Assembly (NCBI RefSeq): GCF_900090045.1
Contig: NC_041784.1
Coordinates: 93,501-157,500, forward strand
Direction of reading: 5' to 3'
DNA from: Plasmodium malariae
Taxonomy: Eukaryota; Apicomplexa; Aconoidasida; Haemosporida; Plasmodiidae
DNA: 64,000 nt
How positions within the stretch are numbered: the first letter of the stretch is position 1; every line of letters starts with the position of its first letter. A model generated the notes under the pieces. The model did no database searches, had not been told where the DNA came from, and saw only the letters and a program-made list of their open reading frames with translations. A program made the translations under genes and the position numbers. Below, one piece after another: positions 52,065-61,269 of this stretch.

Positions 52065-53306
52065 CAAAAATAATTTTTATTTTTATTTTTTTAAAATTGT
52101 TCTTAATAGAATTTGTTTATTGTATCAGAAAATGATGGAAGCGAAAAATTATTATTGAGCCAAAGATGGGAGAGAAATTTAGGTGAGTTAATTCCAACTA
52201 TAAGAAAATTTTTTTTGAAAGACACCGATATAGGTAAAGACAAAACAGTAAAACTTCATTTAAGAACTATTCTAAAACATGAAAAACATGAAAAGGATGG
52301 AAAGATTGAAAAGCATGGAGAGCATGAAAAAGATGAAAAGCATGGAAAGCATGAAAAGGATGAAAAACATGAAAAGGATGAAAAGCTTGAAAAGCATGCA
52401 GAACATGAAAAAGACGAAAAGCATGGAGAGCATGAAAAAAACGAAAAACATGGAAAGCATGAAAAACATGAAAAGAATGAAAAGCTTGAAAAACATGAAA
52501 AGAATGAAAAGCTTGAAAAACATGGAAAGCATGAAAAACATGAAAAGGATGAAAAAAAGCTTGAAAAACATGGAGAGCATGAAAAAGACGAAAAACATGG
52601 AAAGCATGAAAAACATGAAAAGGATGGAAAGATTGAAAAGCATGGAGAGCATGAAAAAGACGAAAAGCATGGAAAGCATGAAAAACATGAAAAGGATGGA
52701 AAGATTGAAAAGCTTGAAAAACATGATAAAGATGAAAAGCTTGAAAAACATGCAGAGCATGAAAAGCTTGAAAAACATGGAAAGCATGAAAAACATGGAA
52801 AGCATGAAAAACATGAAAAAGACGAAAAACATGAAGAACATGAAAAACATGAAAAAGAAGATAAATATGGTAACAAGAATGAAATCCCTGTTATACATGA
52901 TGTACCAACTGACATATGTAATCATATTGATGCAGCTGGTACAAATTTAACTCAGACACAAATACAAGATATGTATTCAAAGTTAGATGATTATCAGAGA
53001 AGACATTATCTTAAAATGATAGATGATTTATATAATTTTACTTTAACGTATGCAAAAAATAATAAAATCTCAGAAGACTATAGATCTAAACATTGGTGGG
53101 AATGCAGAAATATTCTTATATGTAACTTAATGAAATTGCATAGAACAGATGAAGAGAATTTTATAATTTTTCAAAGAAAAGAATTTATTTCAGCAGAAGA
53201 ATTTAAAAAATTTATAATGGATAAAATAAAATTATGGGAAGACTTTACCTCCAGAAAGAAAAAAATGTGGATGGGTATTTTAAAAGGTCAACTAAAGAAG
53301 TACTAA
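51813..53306 (+). CDS. Exported Lys/Glu/His-repeat protein with PHIST-like C-terminal domain (2 exons)
   Basis: Exon 1 (51813-51890) codes 26 residues beginning MRICKIYILSKLYNVIIFAA, a leader ending at GTAAGA. Exon 2 (52110-53306) follows TCTTAATAG in phase 0, giving about 424 residues. A canonical PEXEL match RNLGE lies near residues 48-52. Residues of about 80-278 are a degenerate hexamer-like repeat of His-Glu-Lys and Asp-Glu-Lys or Gly-Lys blocks (KHEKDEKHGKHEK-type). After a short linker, the C-terminal 140 residues form a helical domain with spaced aromatics: MYSKLDDYQRRHYLKMIDDL, SKHWWECRNIL, KIKLWEDF and KKMWMGIL. This resembles a PHIST domain, though I cannot align it. Repeat-bearing PHIST-type proteins at the red-cell skeleton are known in Plasmodium. 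The dense charge pattern suggests binding to the skeleton or membrane, which is inference. Confidence 0.75.
52273..52868 (+). repeat. Coding repeat array (Lys/Glu/His)
   Basis: About 600 bases built from GAAAAACATGAAAAGGATG-like units of varying 6 and 9 codon order. The array is open in several frames on both strands, which creates long spurious frames. Repeated larger blocks (for example the GATGGAAAGATTGAAAAG segment, three times) indicate unequal exchange. Confidence 0.9.
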
Positions 53307-53419
53307 TTAGAACGAAAAAATATGTAACTTAAAGACTGAACATCTTCGAAATTGTATTAATTAAAAAATACAAACAAAAACCCAAACACTCACACATGCA
53401 CATACATTATTAAATCGTG

Positions 53420-53626
53420 TGTGCTTGTTGCGTAATTCGGTTAAATAAAACATACGGACAAAATAAAAAAAAGATTGCAAGTTTGTTGGAACAAATGAGA
53501 AATGAAATATCATTAATGAGCTTAAAGGGAAGGTTAAAAAATGCATGTTTTGTATGTTTAAAAAATTATGGTGGACTATATGTCCTCATTTGGAAAAGAA
53601 TTTTCTATAACAATTTTTGCTACTAA
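53420..53626 (+). pseudogene. Possible relic downstream of the PHIST-like gene
   Basis: A frame of about 68 codons without ATG reads VIRLNKTYGQNKKKIASLLE then QMRNEISLMSLKGRLKNACF then VCLKNYGGLYVLIWKRIFYN and TAA. It lies 110 bases after the stop of the PHIST-like gene on the same strand. Part of it (SLKGRLKN) resembles the end of that gene (ILKGQLKKY), so it may be debris of a neighbouring copy. Family uncertain. Confidence 0.25.
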
Positions 53627-53981
53627 TATTTTCAGTTTTGTTACGACCATGCGGTTGATAATTCATATTTTTACGGATTAATATAGTAATTTACAATACT
53701 CACTTTGTAATAACAAATCATTTATTTTGAATTAAAGTTTTACCGTGCACATTATGATGCTAAATATCAAATTTTTATTTTTAATATTTATATGTGTTTT
53801 TTTTTTCTTTTGTAAAAAGTAATATTTCTTTTTTCCTTTTTTCATGTAATAATTTAACAGTTGTACAATAAATGTCATTGTATATTGTTTATGTTCATTT
53901 TTCTTTTTTTTATTAGTAAAAAGAAAAAATTATAACATATAATAAAATTTTAATTATGCATTACATGAAATATTTACACAT

Positions 53982-54085
53982 TTTTAAAAATATAAATGAA
54001 ATAACAATTTCTAACCAAGTATATTTGTTTTTCTTTTAAAAATATAAATGAAATAACAATATCCAACTAAGTATATTTGTTTTTA
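53982..54085. repeat. 52-bp tandem duplication
   Basis: Two adjacent copies, 53982-54033 and 54034-54085, sharing TTTTAAAAATATAAATGAAA and AAGTATATTTGTTTTT with few differences. Non-coding. Confidence 0.9.
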
Positions 54086-54534
54086 GTTAATAACATTTTT
54101 TTTAATTGAAATATTTTAAAATAAATGATAAAAATATAATTCACAAGAATATATAACATTACTTATTGCAAATTATGTTTACTTACTAAAAATGCATTTT
54201 TTCCAAGACCGTATTTCATAAATTTCTCATATAATAATGCTTTATAATATATATATATATATAGCATTTAAGATTTTGCAGCTGTTCTGTATACAGAAAA
54301 TATACTTTAAATGGCCTTTCTTTTATTATGAGCTTATTAGGGTGTTACAAATAAGAAAAGAGCGCAAACTCTTTATATCTAACTATTTATTGCACAATTA
54401 TGCAAGTGAATTTAAAAACAAAATATATACTTATATAGATATTTATACACATATATGTATGTATATATTTACTAAATTTTAGAGTTTTTCAAAATTAAAA
54501 GATAAGATCGTTCACACGATTTAATGAAAGAAGC

Positions 54535-54656
54535 ATTAAAAATGCCACAAGCAAAGGCAGTCCATACTTTTAATTTTTGCTCAATAATAAAATGATCATT
54601 AAAAATGCCATAAGCAAAGTTAGTACAAAATTCTTCTAATTTTTGCTCAACACAGA
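54535..54656. repeat. About 60-bp tandem duplication
   Basis: Copies 54535-54597 and 54598-54656 share ATTAAAAATGCCA.AAGCAAAG and CTAATTTTTGCTCAA-type blocks, with more divergence than the 52-bp pair upstream. Non-coding. Confidence 0.8.
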
Positions 54657-55838
54657 ATTAAAAAAAATAAATCATAAAAATTAGATGTGCTATATATAAT
54701 TTTATATTATTCTGAATATCATTAGTATTTTCAAACTTCATTGTAATGTAATTTACTCGTATTTTCTTACAGTTGTAATGAAATTGTATGAAGAGAGTAT
54801 TTTATTTTTTGACGTATAATTTTTGATTCATTTCAAATTATGCATTTTTAATTTTCACATTATTAAAGTTGTGTACTATTAAACATGAACTTAAGAAAAA
54901 AAAAAATAAAAATGTATGACGTACACTCAAATTTGCTTACATATAAATTGCTAAATTGAGTACATTTTTTATATGTAATAATTGATGTACTCGTTCATAT
55001 ATAATGTACATGCCATACTGAATGCACATTTTTATGTGAAGTTATTCTACAAGTTAATATAACAAGTGTCCTTTAGATGAAATCGTACAAAAATAAAAGA
55101 CAGACAATGAAATAAGATTTAAAAAAAAAAAATTATAATGTATTAACGAATTAAGGATTTACATATTATGCTGGAAATAAAATGGTGCTATTTATTAAAT
55201 TTTTGACCAATTGTAAGGTATTAAAAAACTATTGTTATTTAACAAATGAAGTTTATGATAAAGTATGTATATAAATAATTCTCTCCCTCTCAATATAAAT
55301 ATACATATATATACAGTTTTGTATTATTTATTTATAGTAAATATGAGGAGATATTTTAAGTTCCATAAGTACGGAGAATACTACGTTAATTCAACTCTTT
55401 TCTAATAATTTTTTCTCAATTCCATATTTGCATTTATTTCAATATTTAAATAAAATAATATTAATTTTTTAGTGTCACATTATTTTAATTACATTTATAG
55501 TTTATTGACAAAAGGGCAAACAAATCACAGAAAAAAAAAAAAAAAGGAAATAAAATAACATTATAAGTGATTGGGTAATTTAAATTTTACTTGGTTTACT
55601 GCACATATTTCTTTCTTAAAAAGTTCACATTCCTTACAATTTGATTAACTGAAAATATTATGGAAAAACGGTTACTTTTAATTTTTTATATGTAATACTT
55701 TATTATATAATACTGAAAAAGGATTGCTAAATTAAATAACATAAATAATATATATATGTACGCGTATGAACTAATGTAAACAATTTTTTATATGTTTTCC
55801 TGAAAAATTAAAAATTCAAAATATATGTACATTATAAT

Positions 55839-56036
55839 ATGTATATATATACATATATTTTAAAACAAAAAGATCACGTAATACTGAAAATTATTAATCC
55901 AAAGGTTGATAAGAACGGTAGCAACATTGTCAGCAAAAAGGGAAAAAGAAAGAAAAAAAGTTCCAAAAGTAAAAATTTTTCTCATGTTTTTTTTTTTTTT
56001 TTTTTTTTTTTGCAGGAAAAACTGAAATCCATATAA
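55839..56036 (+). other. Small basic ORF interrupted by poly-T
   Basis: ATG at 55839 opens 65 codons. After a Tyr-rich start it reads DHVILKIINPKVDKNGSNIV then SKKGKRKKKSSKSKNFSH, which looks like a basic, protein-like sequence. It then crosses a 25-base T run (55987-56011) ending TTGCAG, and finishes EKLKSI-stop. The T run plus CAG looks like an intron 3' end, but the GT-to-AG distance would be only 30 bases. It could be a 3' fragment of a gene or chance. Confidence 0.25.
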
Positions 56037-57295
56037 AAATAAAATAGAAAGTTCTCGTTTAATGGATAAACAAAAAATACTTAAAATGAAAAATATATTT
56101 TAAGATCATACTTTTTTACATTATTTACGTATTACGAAAATACACACGCAAACACACAAAAATCATCTATTTTGTAATGAAAAAAGGAAAAAAAAATCAG
56201 ATCATATTTTTCTTATTCGTCATGATGTGCTAAAACTGAAATGTCAATATTCCAACAAATATGTATTTTTCTTCCGAAAAAGCATTAAAGGAAGCGGTAA
56301 ATAAGCACAATAAAAATAATATACATTTTCATATATTCTGAACGATCTAAACGTACATTTATTTTTTTTTTGGTCCGCTGCAATACTCAAAAACTGTTAT
56401 ATGGACTGCACATAATTACATAGATATATATATACCTATATATACAAAGGAATAAATAAACTTGTAAACCAGCTCATTCAGACACATAATAAGAATATAA
56501 ATAATAAAGCATAGAATGTTAAATTGCATTGTTTATACATATAAATTGGGCCACTTTAATACTTTTCCAAAAAATAATGCTTTATATAGGAGCATTCCCT
56601 CCTATTCTTATACAAGTGTAAGAATATACTTTAAATGTATACTTTCTTGCAACGGTACAGTCTTTATAAATTCCTTATGGACGCAGAAAATACGCCTTAT
56701 GTTAATGAATAATACTTCATATATATATATATATATATAAAATCACTTTGTACAAAAATTTTCTATGGTCTTACACTCACAAAATAATTACAAATTTACT
56801 ACGCAATAAATAAAAATATATAAATAATAAATCTAAATATACTTAATATATATACATAAATAAAAATATAGATGTATATATGAATTTTCCTTTTTCAACG
56901 TAATAACATAATTTAAAATATAATACTAAAATATAATAATGTTATTTAAAGAAAAAAAAAAAAGAGATAAGAAAAAAGAAAACTATACATGTAAAACTTA
57001 AAAAAGTTTTTATATTCTAAAAACAACATTTATAAAACAATAAAAAAAAAAAAAAAATTATACTATTTTTTAAGTTTACTAAATAAAATATTTTATGCGG
57101 TAATAATGTTAGCTGTCCTGTTATGCATATAAAAGTATACATACATATTATTCACATATATATATATATATACATATATGTGTGTGTATTTACTTCATAT
57201 ATAAACTACAATAACGGTTTAATTATGAAACCTTTGATGTTTAATATTATTGGAGATTCCCTGAAGAAATGGGTTGTGCACTTTTCTTGAACAGT
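56037..57295. other. Intergenic AT-rich DNA, 3' flank of ETRAMP
   Basis: No supported gene. A 74-codon frame at 56516-56740 ends in a TA tract and has no leader or recognisable domain. Confidence 0.45.
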
Positions 57296-57736
57296 TCACA
57301 CCTTTTGTTTGGATCCTTTCTTGTGCTTATAAATTCCGAAACCTAATGCACTTCCTAATAGAAGAGCCATTGCCGTGGCTGCTGCTGACAATATACATAC
57401 TTTCTTTTTCTTCTTTTTCTTTTCAAGTTCTTCATTAATTTTATCAATTACTTTATCACTTTCATCAGCTGTTGGTGGTGATGCTGAAAGTGAACTTAAT
57501 GAAGCTGTAGTTGAAGGCACTGAATTTGTCGATGCGGAATTAGTCGATGGGGAATTTACTGAAGGTGAATTTGGTGAATCAGACTTTGAAGGTGTTGCTG
57601 GAGTACTCGTAGTTCCACTATTTGCCTTGTTATTGACGGGACCCGTATTGGTACTTACCTGATCACAAAGGGTTGGGTTTATTAATTTAACGGCAAAGAT
57701 AACGGCAATAACTGTATACACTTTAGAGAATTTCAT
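57296..57736 (-). CDS. Early transcribed membrane protein (ETRAMP)
   Basis: A single-exon gene of 146 residues, as usual for this family. The N terminus MKFSKVYTVIAVIFAVKLIN followed by PTLC is a signal peptide. A Ser/Thr/Asn/Pro-rich low-complexity spacer follows (residues of about 25-85). Then comes DKVIDKINEELEKKKKKKK, the charged helix before the membrane segment VCILSAAATAMALLLGSALG near 113-136, and a short basic tail GIYKHKKGSKQKV. Signal peptide, charged Lys run, single TM and basic tail are diagnostic of ETRAMPs. These are small proteins of the parasitophorous vacuole membrane, made early after red-cell or liver-cell invasion. The spacer is longer and more repetitive than in compact ETRAMPs. 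The ATG is followed directly by the leader, so the start is secure. Confidence 0.92.
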   Translation of the reverse strand: MKFSKVYTVIAVIFAVKLINPTLCDQVSTNTGPVNNKANSGTTSTPATPSKSDSPNSPSVNSPSTNSASTNSVPSTTASLSSLSASPPTADESDKVIDKINEELEKKKKKKKVCILSAAATAMALLLGSALGFGIYKHKKGSKQKV

Positions 57737-57897
57737 TTTTAATTAGGTATAACAATAAACTTGATTAACTTTTATTTTACTGCAATTTGCTTTTGTTTTT
57801 AAAATAATTTTTTATATTAAATTAAAATATATATTTTTTGTTAAATCAGAAACGGTAAAAAAAAAAATGTTAAAACAGAAATCCTAAAGCAAAAATT

Positions 57898-58050
57898 TTT
57901 AAATCAAAATTGTTCATAAAAAATGTTCACTAAAATTGTTTAAAAAAAATTGTTCATTAAAATTGTTCATTAAAAATGTTCAGTAAAATAGTTCAATAAA
58001 AATGTTATGCTAAAAATGGCAAGTAAAAATTATAACTTTTTTCAGTAAAA
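57898..58050. repeat. Degenerate short tandem repeat upstream of ETRAMP
   Basis: About ten imperfect copies of a 12-15 base unit related to TAAAAATTGTTCAT lie 160-310 bases upstream of the minus-strand ETRAMP start, in its 5' UTR or promoter zone. Spacing varies and the later copies decay. A TA-rich block follows at 58057-58103. Confidence 0.8.
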
Positions 58051-60984
58051 ATTGTTATATATATAATATATTATATATATATATATAATATATATATATA
58101 TATAAATTTAATATATATTATAATTGAACACATAAAATTAACTGTTATAATATTTTATATAACTATTTTTATTTTTTTCACATAAAATGCTAAAAGAAAA
58201 AAAATATATTCCCTCTTCCTTGTAATTTTTTTTTTATTTAGGAATTAGTAAGATTTTTTATATATTAATATATTTTATGATTTATTTTGAGTTCTTTTTA
58301 TTTAATTTTTTTTTTATTTGATCTCTGAAATTAATTGATTATTAATATATATTTGCACTAATGTAAGTGATATCGTTATTTTCTCTCAAAAATGGATAGG
58401 AATTTTTTAAATTAATAATTTTTTTTTAAATAATATTATTTTCTTGTATTAGTGTGCATGCATCTTGTTATATTTTATATAACCCTAGCGACACTTGCTT
58501 CCCCCTTTATTTATTTTTTGGTGTGTTAATTTAATGTAATTTCTGAATAATAATAACTAATTTTTGGATAACTATTTTTTCGAATTTTTTACCCTTCCAG
58601 AAATGGTAAAAAAACAGTAATCAAAAATTAGTTATTTAAAAATAAAATTTTCTTAACACTTTATTATGTTTTAAAGTGTTTTATTTAATTTACTAAAATA
58701 TATGAAAAGGTTATTGCATTAAAAATGGTAATTTTATTATTATATAAAAATGTATATATACTATTTCATTATTACTATTTTCTATTTAGAAAAATGAAAA
58801 TTATTCACTTGCTTTTAAAGTGCTTGCATGCAGAAATCTAAAATAATACTAGGTGTAATCGTACATATTTCACATATATATATATAAATTTATATAATAT
58901 ATAAAAAAAAAAAATATATATATATATATATAATTATACGAATTTTATAAATATATTCATTATATGTAGTATATTCGTTATATAAATTATGATTTTTATA
59001 TATTATACCATTATAAAAATTATATGTATTACATATGTTATTTGTTATATATGTATATTATTTTGTATGTTTTGTGTTATTATACATTTTACATATTATA
59101 CATATATTTTATATATTACATTTTATACATTACTACTTTTTATACATACATTTTTTATATTTATCATCCTATCATTGTTATATAATGTACATAGTGGGAT
59201 AAATTTATTGGTATTTGTTATTATATTTTGTACATTTATTATTAGTAATTAACTAACATCCAACATGGTAATAGTACACCTAAAGAAAATATTTTTAAAA
59301 TAGTATAAAATAAAATAATGAATTAAGGGAATAATATAAAGAACAAATTAACCAAAGGTTAAAAGATTTTATTAAAAAAAATAATTATCTTTATTATTAA
59401 AAATATATGTTATTTAAAGAAAGAGTAAAATATACTTATAAACATTAATTTTTATTATGTGTATGTAACGAATTAGTTCAAATTTAATTTTTACGTAAAT
59501 GATGTTTATATATAAAATAATGTTATCTCTTTTCTGTTTCAGGCGAAAAATATGTTTTTTGTTAAAAACAAAATAGTAGTAAATAAAAGGAATAATAATA
59601 ATTATAATAGTAAATAATGAAAGAGTTATAGTAATCATGTACAAAGATTTATTTAAATTAGGGAGGATGGTACATTTATATTGTTTAATTATATATTTAC
59701 CTGTATTGTTCCATATGTGTTATATATACTTGAATAATAATATAATTTTGCTATTTAGTACATAAATATAGAACAACCTGTATTTGTTTAAGTTTGTATA
59801 CTGTTATTTATGCGTAGTGTGTTACATATATTGCTCGAAGTGTATATTTTACTTGACGTACTTCTATTATTACATTTTTGTATGTTCTTGTTTAATGTTT
59901 ATGAGTTACATTAAATTACTGTTAACTATAGAAAAGTAAATTATATGTGCTAATAAGACAAATTTTTTTTTTTTCATTAAAGTATTTATATAAAGACACG
60001 ATATATATAATAATAAGACTAAAACAAAAATTACATAAATATATATATATATACGTATTCATTCCTACGTTTTTCCGTTTATGAAATAATTGCAATAATA
60101 TGCATCATGATTGAAAATATTTTATGAAGGTTGTGAAAGTAAATATTTAATGAACTGAACACACAGTTAAAAGTTACCTGTCAAAGTATGTGATTTGTTG
60201 TAATATATTTTACTTCTGCTAATATAGGAAACGTTAGCATAATAACTTATGCAATTCTAAATTTTAAGAAAGAATGTAGTTGTTCATATAGTGGCTATAC
60301 ATTGTTATCATTATTTAATAAAACTTGTAGAAAAATGTAAATTTATATATTATGATAGATGCTATATATGTCTATGTATGTATGTATGTTTATTTTTTAA
60401 TTTTTTACATTGTAAATACAATGAATTTCTGAAGTAATATATATTTACAAAGATTATTTGTTGTTTTTTCCTTTTTACTATTAATAATAGTATAAGAAAA
60501 TTGGCTTGTTATTTTTCGTTATAAAAGTGGATACTGTTATTACACATTTTTGATACTATTTTAATGAACAAAAAGAAAAGCGTAATATAATAAGCAAAAA
60601 GATAAGAAAAAGTATACAACAGCAATGATAAAATACTTAATAAAAAATGAAAGAAAATACTAGTATTAATATTTTGCAATATAAGGACAAACAGGGAGAA
60701 ATGGAGCACATATACATATGAAGTTAACAAAAGGAAAAATTAAATGGCGTATATACATTGATATACATGTGTATATACGTGTGTATGTGTATGGTAAATA
60801 TTGTGTTTCGTTTAAGAAATTTAAAAAATATAATAAATTCTGTAGAACTTCGTGTAACACTATTTTAACAAATACACACGTATAAGGCATGAATAACATA
60901 AAATTAAAAAAATGTGTAAGTATTAACCAAGAAAAATATATACATTTTTAAATTTTCGTTAAGGTTTGTTTTGTAGAAAAAGAA
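58051..60984. other. Intergenic AT-rich region
   Basis: About 3 kb with no supported gene. TA tracts lie near 58057-58103 and 58907-58932. The frames at 58989-59252 (plus) and 60509-60899 (minus) are Ile/Tyr/Phe-rich with no leader, motif or splice evidence. Confidence 0.45.
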
Positions 60985-61269
60985 ATGTTTTTTATTACTC
61001 TATATATTATGTATATATTTATAAATATTATGAACGCAAAACGATGCATGTCATTTCCATACGAAAAAGAACAGAATAGGTACGTAAATTTCCTTTAACC
61101 AGCTTATGGCCTCCACTTTAAATGTACTTTATACAATTTGTAATTATTTATATGTTATGATTTATGTTTTTATGACGTTATTTTAACATTTATATTAATA
61201 ATGTAATATGTACCCATTTGTTTACCATTATAGGTGACATTTTCTGAGGTATCGCAATTTAAATTGTAA
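60985..61269 (+). CDS. Possible tiny two-exon secreted peptide gene
   Basis: ATG at 60985 starts MFFITLYIMYIFINIMNAKR, a signal-peptide-like leader, followed by CMSFPYEKEQNRY. The exon can end at 61083 before GTAAAT. A 150-base intron ends TTTACCATTATAG, and the second exon 61234-61269 reads VTFSEVSQFKL-stop in phase 0. The product would be 44 residues with one Cys after the leader. Two donors are available (GTACGT at 61079 and GTAAAT at 61084); only the second keeps the frame open. A longer gene using GTATCG inside exon 2 is possible, but no further exon was found. No family recognised. Confidence 0.35.

Larger units (their letters stand above)
53627..55838. other. Intergenic AT-rich region
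   Basis: No supported gene. Two local tandem duplications (53982-54085 and 54535-54656) are listed separately. A 20-codon frame at 55342 (MRRYFKFHKYGEYYVNSTLF) is noted but unsupported. Confidence 0.5.

Noticed and set aside
52256..52925. Three further long frames (two minus, one plus) in the Lys/Glu/His repeat gene
   Set aside because: Periodic repeat sequence is open in several frames. Only the frame 52110-53306 connects to a leader exon and a non-repeat C-terminal domain.
57375..57662. Plus-strand 95-codon frame
   Set aside because: Antisense of the ETRAMP spacer and TM; the minus frame has the full diagnostic layout.
58989..59252. Plus-strand 87-codon hydrophobic frame
   Set aside because: Almost wholly Ile, Tyr, Phe, Thr and Cys from TAT-rich DNA, with no charged residues, domain or splice partner.
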